Below, in pieces: positions 52,915-60,325 of a stretch of DNA of 64,000 bases (positions are counted from its first letter, which is position 1; each line of letters opens with the position of its first letter). The stretch is taken from positions 372,001-436,000 of the forward strand of contig NZ_WTVA01000001.1 in the NCBI RefSeq assembly GCF_009882935.1. Reading direction: 5' to 3'. Position numbers and translations under genes: made by a program. The notes beneath the pieces are model-generated. The model searched no databases, was not told the DNA's origin, and was given only the letters and a program-made list of their open reading frames with translations. This stretch comes from Sneathiella chungangensis (lineage in GTDB: Bacteria > Pseudomonadota > Alphaproteobacteria > Sneathiellales > Sneathiellaceae).

Positions 52915-53676
52915 TTATTCCCCGAGAAAGCGCATCAGCGCCTCCTCGTAATAACTGATAAACCACATCATAGCGGCGCCAATTGTAATCGCCAGAATGG
53001 CAAAGGAAAGCACAATCTGCAGGGGCATGGCGACGAAGAAGATCTGCACCTGCGGCATCAGGCGGTTAATCAGGCCGATCCCCATATAGAAGGTAATTCC
53101 GAAAACAAGGAAGGGCGCGGACATCTGAAAACCGAGCAGGAAGGATTGCTGTACGAAATCCGTGATCAGCTGGCTGATGCTGCCGAAATCCGGCACCTGC
53201 CCGGCCGGGAAAAGACGGTAGGTCGCGAATGTGCCCTCGATGAACAGATGGTGCATATCGGTGACAAAAATCATCGTCAGGCCCATCAGGGTCATGAAGG
53301 TGCTGGTGATGGCGCCCTGGGTCATCTGCGCCGGATCAAAGAATTGCGCGGCGGCAAGGCCCGACTGCTGGGCGATGATCGTGCCAGCGATATGCAGGCT
53401 GCTGAGCAGCAATCGAAGGATTCCACCCATGACAAGGCCGATCACCATCTCGCCAACAAGCAACAACAGAAGTTCTATCGGCGTCGCGGGTTCGCCCGGC
53501 AGCTGGTCGATGGCAAAAGGTAAAACGATGAAACTGACCCCGAGCGCAACGGCAAGGCGTACCCGGGGCGGAATAAAGGCTTCGCCAAATCCCGGAACAA
53601 CCATGAAGGCGGCGCCAAGACGCGCGAAGACCAGCAAGAAGGCAAAGATATTTACGCTGAGATATTCGGCCAGCAT
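52915..53676 (-). CDS. fliR: Flagellar export protein FliR
   Basis: A 253-aa integral membrane protein with the family features VFARLGAAFMVVPGFGEAFIPPRVRLAVAL (seen at about residues 16-45) and later MGIGLINRLMPQVQIFFVAMPLQI. It forms part of the export gate with FliP and FliQ. It lies between fliQ and flhB in the same operon. Confidence 0.95.
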   Translation of the reverse strand: MLAEYLSVNIFAFLLVFARLGAAFMVVPGFGEAFIPPRVRLAVALGVSFIVLPFAIDQLPGEPATPIELLLLLVGEMVIGLVMGGILRLLLSSLHIAGTIIAQQSGLAAAQFFDPAQMTQGAITSTFMTLMGLTMIFVTDMHHLFIEGTFATYRLFPAGQVPDFGSISQLITDFVQQSFLLGFQMSAPFLVFGITFYMGIGLINRLMPQVQIFFVAMPLQIVLSFAILAITIGAAMMWFISYYEEALMRFLGE

Positions 53677-53693
53677 CTAACGGTCACCGGCGA

Positions 53694-53957
53694 TCATATG
53701 CCCGAAATACGCTGGGCGAGCTGTTCCATCAACGCAATCATCGAGGAAATCATGAAGGGCATGAAAATGATCAGGGACAGGAAGATCGCCAGAATTTTCG
53801 GAACAAACACCAGGGTCATTTCCTGAATCTGGGTCAGGGCCTGCACAAGCGCGATGATCAGACCGACAGCAAGGGCGACCAGCATGACAGGAGACGCCAC
53901 AGCAAGGAGGACCCAGATTGCTTCTCGAACGACATCGACGACATCGGCTGGGCTCAT
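53694..53957 (-). CDS. fliQ: Flagellar export protein FliQ
   Basis: An 87-aa protein with two membrane helices and the family stretch PVMLVALAVGLIIALVQALT (about residues 23-42) and QIQEMTLVFVPKI. ATG 53957 has AGGA 9 nt upstream; an earlier TTG at 53966 does not. It is part of the FliPQR export gate. Confidence 0.95.
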   Translation of the reverse strand: MSPADVVDVVREAIWVLLAVASPVMLVALAVGLIIALVQALTQIQEMTLVFVPKILAIFLSLIIFMPFMISSMIALMEQLAQRISGI

Positions 53958-53994
53958 TTGCTTCAATCCTTATGCTGTAAAAAACCTCTACAGC

Positions 53995-54324
53995 CTAGAT
54001 TGGCATTTTTATGATGTCTTGATAAGCCTGAATTACACGATCGCGGACGGCGACCACCGTTTCAAGGGTTGCCTCGGCGTTGCTGACGGCGGTGACGATA
54101 TCGGCAAGACCCGCATCCCCCGTAATCGCCTCCAGGCTGATCTGCTCGGAATTGACACCGGTTTCAATGGCCTCGGTGCCGGCGCTCGCGAGCATTTCGG
54201 CAAAGCTCGGCCCGCCGACGGCTTCCGCCGCCTCGTTGGCACCGCCGGATGGCTTGGCACCAAGGGTATTGTTAATCGCCTTTGAATAAGCCTGCGTGGC
54301 CGCAAGCGCGCTTGTATCCGCCAT
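53995..54324 (-). CDS. fliE: Flagellar hook-basal body protein FliE
   Basis: A 109-aa protein with the conserved C-terminal half of FliE: SFAEMLASAGTEAIETGVNSE, then DIVTAVSNAEATLETVVAVRDRVIQAYQDIIKMPI-type ending (MPI at the C-terminus). It joins the MS ring to the rod. GGGGAG upstream supports the start. In operon order it follows flgC. Confidence 0.94.
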   Translation of the reverse strand: MADTSALAATQAYSKAINNTLGAKPSGGANEAAEAVGGPSFAEMLASAGTEAIETGVNSEQISLEAITGDAGLADIVTAVSNAEATLETVVAVRDRVIQAYQDIIKMPI

Positions 54325-54344
54325 AATCTACTCTCCCCTCACTC

Positions 54345-54755
54345 CTACTGATGCAGGATGTCCAGCGTCCGCATAATCATCTTCTTCGATGCCTCGATCA
54401 CGCCAAGGTTGGCCTGATAGGACCGTTGTGTTTCCTTCATGTCCATAATCTCAACCAGCGAATTGACATTCGGCATCTTGACATAGCCGTCGGCGTTGGC
54501 CGCCGGATGACTCGGGTTGAATTTGAGATCAAAATCGGTCTTGTCCTCACCAATGCGCGAGACCTTCACCTTGGTGATCTTCTCCTCGCGGTCGAGCACA
54601 TTCTTGAAGGAAATAATTTTCCGCCGGTAGGGATCCTCGTCGGGCGTCTTGCCCATACTGTCCTTGTTGGCCAGGTTTTCCGAAATAACCCGCATCCGCT
54701 GTCCCTGGGCATCCATCCCAGAGGCCGATATCAACATTGTCTTTAAGAGATCCAT
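54345..54755 (-). CDS. flgC: Flagellar basal-body rod protein FlgC
   Basis: A 136-aa rod protein. N-terminal SASGMDAQGQRMRVISENLANKDS-like rod motif (about residues 11-34), HPAANADGYVKMPNVN in the middle and MKETQRSYQANLGVIEASKKM at the C-terminus are all FlgC hallmarks. GAAAAGGAAACCGG precedes the start. It lies between flgB and fliE. Confidence 0.95.
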   Translation of the reverse strand: MDLLKTMLISASGMDAQGQRMRVISENLANKDSMGKTPDEDPYRRKIISFKNVLDREEKITKVKVSRIGEDKTDFDLKFNPSHPAANADGYVKMPNVNSLVEIMDMKETQRSYQANLGVIEASKKMIMRTLDILHQ

Positions 54756-54781
54756 GTTACCGGTTTCCTTTTCTAGTCCGT

Positions 54782-55183
54782 TTAACGGCGGCCAAGGGCT
54801 GTTTTCAACATCCCCAGATTTTTCTTGTACAGCGACGTCGTCAGCTCGTACTGGATTTGTGTTTCCGCGACTTTCATCATTTCCTCTTCCAGCATCACCG
54901 CGTTGCCGGTCGGCGTGACGTCGGTGACATCGCGGTTGATCTCCGTCTCGTAAGTCGCGATTTCTTCGACGAAAATATGGCGCTTGTTGGTGCGATTGAT
55001 GCTGACGCTATCTTCTTTCGGCCCCTCGATCATGTCCCGGAATTCCAGCGGTTTTAAATCGCGCGCGCGGTAATTGGGCGTATCGGCATTGGCAATATTC
55101 TGCGCCAGCACCTTCTGCCGGGCAGAAAGCCACTTCATTTTCTCCGTCAGCGCGGCGAAGAGCGGAATTTTCTCCAAGTTCAT
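54782..55183 (-). CDS. flgB: Flagellar basal-body rod protein FlgB
   Basis: A 133-aa rod protein with WLSARQKVLAQNIANADTPN (about residues 18-37), YRARDLKPLEF and the C-terminal helix EEEMMKVAETQIQYELTTSL. It is the first gene of the minus-strand flagellar operon flgB-flgC-fliE-fliQ-fliR-flhB, followed by cckA. A near-consensus CtrA site lies 56 bp upstream. Confidence 0.95.
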   Translation of the reverse strand: MNLEKIPLFAALTEKMKWLSARQKVLAQNIANADTPNYRARDLKPLEFRDMIEGPKEDSVSINRTNKRHIFVEEIATYETEINRDVTDVTPTGNAVMLEEEMMKVAETQIQYELTTSLYKKNLGMLKTALGRR

Positions 55184-55238
55184 ATCAGGATCGCTTCCGT
55201 TCGCGGTTTTTTCCTGAGTGTAGATTAGACGGGAAACG

Positions 55239-55253
55239 TTAATAGACTATGAA
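55239..55253 (-). promoter_or_regulatory. Near-consensus CtrA box upstream of flgB
   Basis: On the plus strand TTAA-TAGACTA-TGAA (55239-55253) differs from TTAA-N7-TTAA at one base. It is 56-70 bp upstream of the flgB start, a normal distance for a CtrA-activated promoter. Confidence 0.35.
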
Positions 55254-55281
55254 TGCGAGGCCAAAAGCCCCATCACGCAAT

Positions 55282-55313
55282 AAAAAACGCCCCCGGAGAG
55301 CGGAGGCGTTTTC
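55282..55313 (-). terminator. Intrinsic terminator of the DJ-1/PfpI gene
   Basis: AAAACGCCCCCG and CGGAGGCGTTTT form a 12-bp stem with one mismatch and a GAGAG loop. On the minus strand it follows the DJ-1/PfpI stop by about 25 bp and ends in a T-run, so it separates that gene from flgB. Confidence 0.88.
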
Positions 55314-55337
55314 GACTGTCGGATACTACCGGGATTT

Positions 55338-55907
55338 TCAAGCGGCTTCCCATGCCTCCGGTTCGTAGTTCAAGATACGATCGGCGAATTTTTCGACCAG
55401 CGTATCATCGGCGAAACGGCTGGTAACCAGCATATCATCGACATGGATTTCCTCTTCGGCCAGTTTGGCGCCTTTTTCCTTAAGGGTTTCGTTGATGTCG
55501 TCAAATACGATCACCCGGCGCCCTTCGAGGAGGTCCGCTTCTGCGAGAACTTTCGAGGCGTCTTCAACCAGCGCAACCGGCTTGTTGTCTTCCATGAAGC
55601 CGCGCATGAAACGGGCGGTCTGCGGATCGGAGATGAGACGCGCGACGTGACGGGAGCCGCCAGGAATGATAACGGCGTCGAAATGATGGGACATGGAGGT
55701 CGCCAGATGGGCATTTGCCGGGAAAAAATGGCCCCAGCCATTGCCGTGCCAGCTGTTGACGACGCCCTTCTCAGGCGAGACGATCTTCACATCCGCGCCC
55801 GTCAGCACGAGGCTTTTGTGCAGGCTGGTCATGTGGGATTCTTCGAAACCATTGGCGACGAGTATCGCAACGGACTTACCGTTCAACGCATTTTCCAAGC
55901 CACTCAT
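55338..55907 (-). CDS. DJ-1/PfpI-like protein without cysteine
   Basis: A 189-aa single-domain DJ-1/PfpI fold. It shows VAILVANGFEESHMTSLHKSL (about residues 13-33), ADVKIVSPEKG, and DAVIIPGGSRHVARL (about 79-93). Where active members have the nucleophile-elbow Cys, this protein reads VALVEDASKVLAEADLL; it contains no cysteine at all. That resembles the C-terminal domain of large-subunit catalases, which is also non-catalytic. Glyoxalase or protease activity is therefore unlikely. GAGGAG lies 10 nt before the ATG. Confidence 0.85.
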   Translation of the reverse strand: MSGLENALNGKSVAILVANGFEESHMTSLHKSLVLTGADVKIVSPEKGVVNSWHGNGWGHFFPANAHLATSMSHHFDAVIIPGGSRHVARLISDPQTARFMRGFMEDNKPVALVEDASKVLAEADLLEGRRVIVFDDINETLKEKGAKLAEEEIHVDDMLVTSRFADDTLVEKFADRILNYEPEAWEAA

Positions 55908-56270
55908 ATAATATTTACTCCTCTAATTTCTGGCATCCACCGCGCGTCATCCATTAATTGAACGGCGGGAGCATTCAACATTGCGGGACTATTCTTCATC
56001 TCTCGAATAGCCGATCGTGTCACAACGACATTTGTTCAGTTTCTTTGTGCAAAGCGGAGCTATCGCTCCTGTCAGTCTGGTCGCACAGTGCCGGTCACAA
56101 TTAAATAGAGGCTATGTCGCCATTGTCCGGCGACGGGAACATAATCATTCCTTTTGCGAGTTGCAAGAAAGAACTTGCATATTTCTGCCGTATCCAGGCG
56201 CCAGGTAAAGAATTGTTAATCACGTTTCCGTAAATTAAGCGACATTGGGCCCCTTCGACCTTGGAAAACC
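55908..56270. other. Intergenic region without a recognisable gene
   Basis: A 363-bp gap between the divergent DJ-1/PfpI-like gene and the plus-strand flagellar block. The longest open frame (56017-56208) encodes 63 residues with no recognisable similarity and no good Shine-Dalgarno. The DJ-1 Shine-Dalgarno is at its left end. AT-rich GAATTGTTAATCACG near 56210 may belong to the promoter of the flagellar genes, but I cannot assign it to a sigma factor. Confidence 0.5.
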
Positions 56271-56567
56271 ATGACACAAAACGACGAAAACCCCGCGAAA
56301 AATGCCGATGACCCCCTCGCCATCGCCCTCAGCTATGACGATTCCCCCGCCGCGCTTGCCAAGGTGACGGCGAGCGGAAAGGGCGACGTTGCAGAACAAA
56401 TCTTGCAATTGGCCTTCGCCCATGGTGTAAAGGTGCGCACCGATTCAGATCTGGCCCAGATTTTATCGGAAATCGAGGTCGACTGCCCTATCCCCTTGGA
56501 GGCATTTGCCGCGGTTTCGGAAATTCTGTCCTATCTGTACAGGTGTCAGGAAAAACCGCCAGTTTGA
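56271..56567 (+). CDS. FlhB C-terminal-domain-like protein (FlhX type)
   Basis: A 98-aa cytoplasmic protein similar to the C-terminal half of FlhB (ALSYDDSPAALAKVTASGKG, AEQILQLAFAHGVKVRTDSDLAQIL, IPLEAFAAVSEILSYLY). It lacks the FlhB membrane domain and the NPTH cleavage site. Such stand-alone proteins (FlhX, YlqH) can substitute for the FlhB cytoplasmic domain. It heads the plus-strand flagellar block. Confidence 0.88.
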   Translation: MTQNDENPAKNADDPLAIALSYDDSPAALAKVTASGKGDVAEQILQLAFAHGVKVRTDSDLAQILSEIEVDCPIPLEAFAAVSEILSYLYRCQEKPPV

Positions 56568-56573
56568 TACAAC

Positions 56574-56876
56574 GTGTCGCCCATGGAAGATATCACAAAA
56601 ATAAATTCGGATATTTCCGACGTCATGAAAGACATTTCGGATTATCTGGAACAGACTCGCAAGGGCCTCATGATCGACATGAGTTCGCTCCCCGAGAAAA
56701 TTGTCCGCATCCAGGGCAAGGTGCAGAGCGCGCCCAGGAATGAACGTCTGGAACTGACGAATTTCATGAACCAGGTGATGCAGTCGTTGACTATGCTTTC
56801 CAACGAAATCCAGCAGCGCCATGATTCCCTTGGCCGCGATATCGACACTCTGGAAGGCCGGGTTTACAAAGAATAG
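56574..56876 (+). CDS. Coiled-coil protein in flagellar block, function unknown
   Basis: A 100-aa (GTG 56574) or 97-aa (ATG 56583, MEDITKINSDISD) helical protein without membrane segments. Heptad-like spacing of hydrophobics (ISDVMKDISDYLEQT; FMNQVMQSLTMLSNEIQQRH) suggests a coiled coil. It could be a chaperone of the FlgN/FliT kind or a basal-body accessory. It lies 6 bp after the FlhX-like gene and 78 bp before fliO. I do not recognise the family. Confidence 0.7.
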   Translation: MSPMEDITKINSDISDVMKDISDYLEQTRKGLMIDMSSLPEKIVRIQGKVQSAPRNERLELTNFMNQVMQSLTMLSNEIQQRHDSLGRDIDTLEGRVYKE

Positions 56877-56954
56877 TTTTCAAATCCACCAAGGGCCGCT
56901 AGTGTACTTCCGGAATGCGCAAACCACCCGGACGAATATAATTATGGCAGGCCG

Positions 56955-57260
56955 ATGGAACCCGTACAGTACCTGAAATATATTGTCGGTCTGATTGTCG
57001 TCCTTGGACTGATTGCGCTGATCGCCCTGCTCGCCCGGCGCCTCGGCATGGTGCCTCGGGCATCCCGCGACCCCTCCGCGCCGAAACGTCTTTCCATAAC
57101 CGATGTGATCGCCATCGATGCCAAGCGCCGCCTTATCCTCGTGAAGCGCGACGATCGGGAGCATCTGCTCTTGCTAGGGCCGGAACGGGATCTCGTGGTC
57201 GAGCGGAACATCACCTCCAACGTAACCGCCGAACAGGGCAATGTGAGTACGCATGAGTAA
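56955..57260 (+). CDS. fliO: Flagellar export protein FliO
   Basis: A 101-aa protein with one N-terminal membrane helix (about residues 9-27) and a cytoplasmic domain (LSITDVIAIDAKRRLILVKR, HLLLLGPERDLVVERNI) typical of FliO. FliO helps assemble FliP rings. Its end overlaps the fliP start by 8 bp, as expected for the pair. Confidence 0.92.
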   Translation: MEPVQYLKYIVGLIVVLGLIALIALLARRLGMVPRASRDPSAPKRLSITDVIAIDAKRRLILVKRDDREHLLLLGPERDLVVERNITSNVTAEQGNVSTHE

Positions 57261-58044
57261 ATTACCGAGAATGCGCCGCCTCCCCGCCATGAAAGAATTC
57301 AGAGGATTTCTGGCTGCCGGTTTGCTTGCGCTGATCATTCTGGCCGTCCCCTATGAGGTTCTGGCCCAGTCCATTTCCCTCGATTTCGGAGACGACAGCG
57401 GACCGCTGACGGGCCGCATTGTTCAGCTGGTCGTGCTGATGACGGTGCTCAGCCTCGCGCCGGCGATCCTGATCGTTACGACGTCCTTCACGCGGCTTGT
57501 CGTTGTCCTGTCGCTCCTTCGAAGCGCCCTCGGTGTTCAGTCGACGCCGCCGAACGTCGTGATCATCTCCCTCGCCCTGTTCCTGACGGCGTTTATCATG
57601 GCGCCGACCTTCGAGAGCGCCTATGAAAACGGGATTGTCCCGCTGATCGACGAGCAGATAGACGAGACACAGGCGTTTGAGCGCACGGTCGCGCCCTTTA
57701 AAACCTTCATGCTGCAGCATGCGCGCGAAAAGGACATTCTGCTATTCATGGATCTGAGCGCAACGCCGGAAACCGAAACGCCGGAGGAGGTACCGCTCAA
57801 GGTTCTCGTGCCCGCCTTCATGATTAGCGAACTCAAACGCGCCTTTGAAATCGGCTTTCTCCTGTTCGTGCCTTTCATCGTGATCGACATGGTTGTCGCC
57901 TCGATCCTGATGTCGATGGGCATGATGATGCTGCCGCCGGTCATGATTTCGCTTCCCTTCAAGCTGATCTTCTTCGTGCTGGTGGATGGCTGGAATCTCG
58001 TCGCGAAAAGCCTTGTTGAAAGCTTCGTGAATGGGCCGGGATAA
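57253..58044 (+). CDS. fliP: Flagellar export protein FliP
   Basis: A 263-aa protein with a signal peptide and four membrane segments. Family stretches include VLMTVLSLAPAILIVTTSFTRLVVVLSLLR (about residues 63-92), PFKTFMLQHAREKD and FMISELKRAFEIGFLLFVPF. It is the core of the export gate. The start overlaps fliO; an in-frame ATG at 57289 is an alternative just before the signal peptide. Confidence 0.95.
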   Translation: MSKLPRMRRLPAMKEFRGFLAAGLLALIILAVPYEVLAQSISLDFGDDSGPLTGRIVQLVVLMTVLSLAPAILIVTTSFTRLVVVLSLLRSALGVQSTPPNVVIISLALFLTAFIMAPTFESAYENGIVPLIDEQIDETQAFERTVAPFKTFMLQHAREKDILLFMDLSATPETETPEEVPLKVLVPAFMISELKRAFEIGFLLFVPFIVIDMVVASILMSMGMMMLPPVMISLPFKLIFFVLVDGWNLVAKSLVESFVNGPG

Positions 58045-58582
58045 CGGACTTTTCTCCCTGATGAAAAAAATATCTCCCTTACGGAGGATGGGGCTTGCCG
58101 TTGCCCTGCTCGGCTGCCTCGCCCTCCTCTATGTCGCGGTCCCCTTCTTTTCCCAGGAAGCACCGGCGCGCGGCCTCTGGTCGGAATCGACCCCCTCTCT
58201 CAATCTCACCCATATATTCGATGGCGAGATCAACAGGCACGGCAAGCCGGTCGGCTTTCATGTCGCGCCGAAGGAACCGTTGGGGGCCAAGTCCCGCATC
58301 AAGGAGGTGCTTTCCGGTCCCAACAAAGCGGGTATCTATACGGCCACCGTCGAGATATATGATCCCGCGGAACGCCGCTGGAAGGAAAAATTCTCCAGCT
58401 TCTTTCCCGACGATTTTTCCAGGGATCAGGTCATTCAAAGTATACTTTTCGCCATCGCCAACAATATGCTGCCCCAGGGCGCCCGCTGGCGCGGTCCCTC
58501 CGGCCACGGGTTTCTGATCGAGGGGTACCGTTTCGGCAACGGCGATGTGAATACAGCCTATCCGCTGTATGTCGCCGACTAG
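58031..58582 (+). CDS. Membrane-anchored EndoU-family nuclease
   Basis: A 183-aa protein (or 173 aa from ATG 58061). A hydrophobic N-terminal helix (about residues 21-42) is followed by a bacterial EndoU domain. It keeps the first His region LTHIFDGEINRHGK (about 59-72), the second His in VGFHVAPKE (about 76), Lys in the KFSSFFPDDFS block (about 122) and the C-terminal GFLIEGYRFG...NTAYPLY. EndoU domains are RNases, best known as toxin tips of contact-dependent inhibition proteins. Here it is not fused to a delivery module and overlaps the end of fliP by 14 bp. The domain should face the periplasm. Confidence 0.78.
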   Translation: MGRDNGLFSLMKKISPLRRMGLAVALLGCLALLYVAVPFFSQEAPARGLWSESTPSLNLTHIFDGEINRHGKPVGFHVAPKEPLGAKSRIKEVLSGPNKAGIYTATVEIYDPAERRWKEKFSSFFPDDFSRDQVIQSILFAIANNMLPQGARWRGPSGHGFLIEGYRFGNGDVNTAYPLYVAD

Positions 58583-58594
58583 AGGACCAGCAAG

Positions 58595-58918
58595 ATGATC
58601 GAGGTAACCCTGCACCGGGACATGAAAAGCGGATTGGTGAAAGCGAAAATATCCCCGGCAAACAGGCTGTTGGAAGAGTTTTTTGAAACGGAAATTCAGA
58701 ATGACGCGGCGGTCATTCATTACCTGTCATCGCGGGCGGCGGATGCGGACGGATATGATGTCGAGGTCACCGGCAATGCCTTCAATCTGACCCTCACGGC
58801 GGATCAGTATATCATTTCCCCACTGTTCGATCTGGAGAGGGCGCCGCAGGAAGGTCCGCGATCGGATTTTTTCTTCATCCTGGACAAATGGCAGAAATTC
58901 CTCTCCGGCGACAGCTGA
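58595..58918 (+). CDS. Small acidic protein downstream of the EndoU gene; possible immunity partner
   Basis: A 107-aa soluble protein with no signal peptide, starting 12 bp after the EndoU stop, with AGAGGACC upstream. The pattern VTLHRDMKSGLVKAKISP... FFETEIQ ... VTGNAFNLTLTADQYIISP resembles the YacL/UPF0231 layout in a loose way. Tight pairing with a nuclease gene and its small acidic nature fit an immunity protein, but a cytoplasmic location would not protect against a periplasmic nuclease unless the latter is imported. The function call is inference. Confidence 0.6.
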   Translation: MIEVTLHRDMKSGLVKAKISPANRLLEEFFETEIQNDAAVIHYLSSRAADADGYDVEVTGNAFNLTLTADQYIISPLFDLERAPQEGPRSDFFFILDKWQKFLSGDS

Positions 58919-58923
58919 CGGCA

Positions 58924-58938
58924 TTAACGAATTGTTAA
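58924..58938. promoter_or_regulatory. Perfect CtrA box upstream of the second flgC-like gene
   Basis: TTAA-CGAATTG-TTAA, a perfect match to the CtrA consensus, lies about 90 bp before the FlgC-like start at 59021. An AT-rich stretch follows, with a TATACGTATA palindrome at 58976-58985. It is directly after the small acidic gene stop, so it marks a new transcription unit. Confidence 0.55.
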
Positions 58939-59020
58939 TGTATGTGCCCCTATAACGTGTTAATGTGATAACTTATATACGTATAAATTTTATTTAAAAT
59001 TCTATTGATTGGAGACAATC

Positions 59021-59413
59021 ATGACATCCATTCTAGGTTCTGCGATAAGCGGCATGGCCGCGGCGACCAAGCGGGTCGAAGTATCCGCCCAGAATCTGGT
59101 CAACGCGAACAGCGTTGGCACGCCTGGCGCCACCGATAAAAACCAGTCCTACAAGGCTGTTGAACCGGTCCAGACGACCGATGAGACGGGTGCGCCAACC
59201 GTCAAGGTGCGCGAGAAAGATCCGGCCACCACTTATGTCTATCATCCGAACCATGCGCTCGCCAATGACGAGGGCCTGATTGAAAGCCCCAATGTCGATG
59301 TCGCCGGAGAACTCATCAATCAAAACCTGGCGCTTCACAGCTATAAGGCAAATGTGAAGATGTTCGAAGTCTGGAACGAGTTGCAGAAGGTTACTCTCGA
59401 CATCAAGAGCTAA
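59021..59413 (+). CDS. Second FlgC-like flagellar rod protein
   Basis: About 130 aa from ATG 59021 (GGAG 6 nt upstream; a TTG at 59009 is less likely). N-terminal SAISGMAAATKRVEVSAQNLVNANS (rod-type, about residues 6-30) and C-terminal ESPNVDVAGELINQNLALHSYKANVKMFE match basal-body rod proteins of the FlgC/FlgG group. It differs from the flgC at 54345-54755 and is transcribed alone. It may be an extra rod or hook-proximal component. Confidence 0.85.
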   Translation: MTSILGSAISGMAAATKRVEVSAQNLVNANSVGTPGATDKNQSYKAVEPVQTTDETGAPTVKVREKDPATTYVYHPNHALANDEGLIESPNVDVAGELINQNLALHSYKANVKMFEVWNELQKVTLDIKS

Positions 59414-59438
59414 CGACCCCAAGCCCCTGTGCCGGCAA

Positions 59439-60131
59439 TCACCCGAGGTCCGCGAGGGATTTCACGCGCAGGCGCGGATCGAAAAGGCCCGCAACGCTAC
59501 AGGCGCCGGCCAGCCCTGATAATTCGACGGTTTTGAGGCGCGCCACCGGTTGATGGGGTTTGCGGTAACCGACCGGCTGCCCGGCATCGACAACGACATC
59601 GATCTCCCGCGGATCAAGAGCCAGCCCCTCCCCCGTCACCTTCATTCGGGCTTCCTTCGCCGTCCAGAGCCAGAAAAACATCTCCCGCCGGGCCTGGCCC
59701 TCAAGTCGCGCCAGAACGGCATTCTCGGCCTCGGTATAGTAGTGGCGGCTCAGATCCTCAATTTCCACCTTGCGATCGAACATCTCGACATCAATACCGA
59801 CCTCCCCGCTTCGGCTTACAACGAAAACGCCGGAATCCGCCGAATGCGACATGTTGAAGTAGATTTTCTGGCCGCTGATGAAGGGCTTGCCGCGCGCGCC
59901 GGTCTCGATCGCAATTCTATTGGCGGGCAGGTCGATATAGGCCGCAAGTATGTGGCGCATCTGGCCATGGGCCCGCACATAGCGGTTGCGATGCAGATCG
60001 AAGCGGAACCGGTCGGCCCGCGCTTTTTCCTCCGAGCTTAGTGCCTGCCAGCACTGCGAAATATCAAGCGGCCCGGAGTCGCCGATATCCGCATGATAAA
60101 TATGCGTGTTTTCAATTTCAAAACCCGGCAT
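59439..60131 (-). CDS. 4'-phosphopantetheinyl transferase, Sfp type
   Basis: About 230 aa. The magnesium-binding motif VGIDVEMFD (about residues 104-112) and WLWTAKEARMKVTGEGLAL (about 152-170) identify the Sfp superfamily. It transfers phosphopantetheine from CoA to acyl or peptidyl carrier proteins. No polyketide or peptide synthase is in this window, so its target lies elsewhere. ATG 60131 is preferred; a TTG at 60149 lacks a Shine-Dalgarno. Confidence 0.9.
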   Translation of the reverse strand: MPGFEIENTHIYHADIGDSGPLDISQCWQALSSEEKARADRFRFDLHRNRYVRAHGQMRHILAAYIDLPANRIAIETGARGKPFISGQKIYFNMSHSADSGVFVVSRSGEVGIDVEMFDRKVEIEDLSRHYYTEAENAVLARLEGQARREMFFWLWTAKEARMKVTGEGLALDPREIDVVVDAGQPVGYRKPHQPVARLKTVELSGLAGACSVAGLFDPRLRVKSLADLG

Positions 60132-60252
60132 GGACACATCCGTGGGCAAATAACTGTAATTCTATTGCTTTTATCGCATCATAGCCGGTCCCAGCGAATT
60201 TCTACAGGGGCAATCTCGTGCCCCGGCCGCCCTGCATAAAAGAAATCAGTCC

Positions 60253-60266
60253 TTGATTCCGATCAA
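60253..60266. promoter_or_regulatory. FNR/Anr/FixK-type box upstream of the hemerythrin gene
   Basis: TTGAT-TCCG-ATCAA is a perfect match to the FNR/FixK/Dnr consensus TTGAT-N4-ATCAA, centred about 66 bp before the hemerythrin start. Expression should therefore respond to low oxygen or NO. Confidence 0.7.
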
Positions 60267-60325
60267 TGCCACAGCTTTTTGGGGATTTACTATCAACCTA
60301 CCTCAATACAGATCAGGGAGGTCAC

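Noticed and set aside
56017-56208. 63-codon open frame in the 363-bp gap before the FlhX-like gene
   Set aside because: No Shine-Dalgarno, no similarity that I recognise, mixed codon use.
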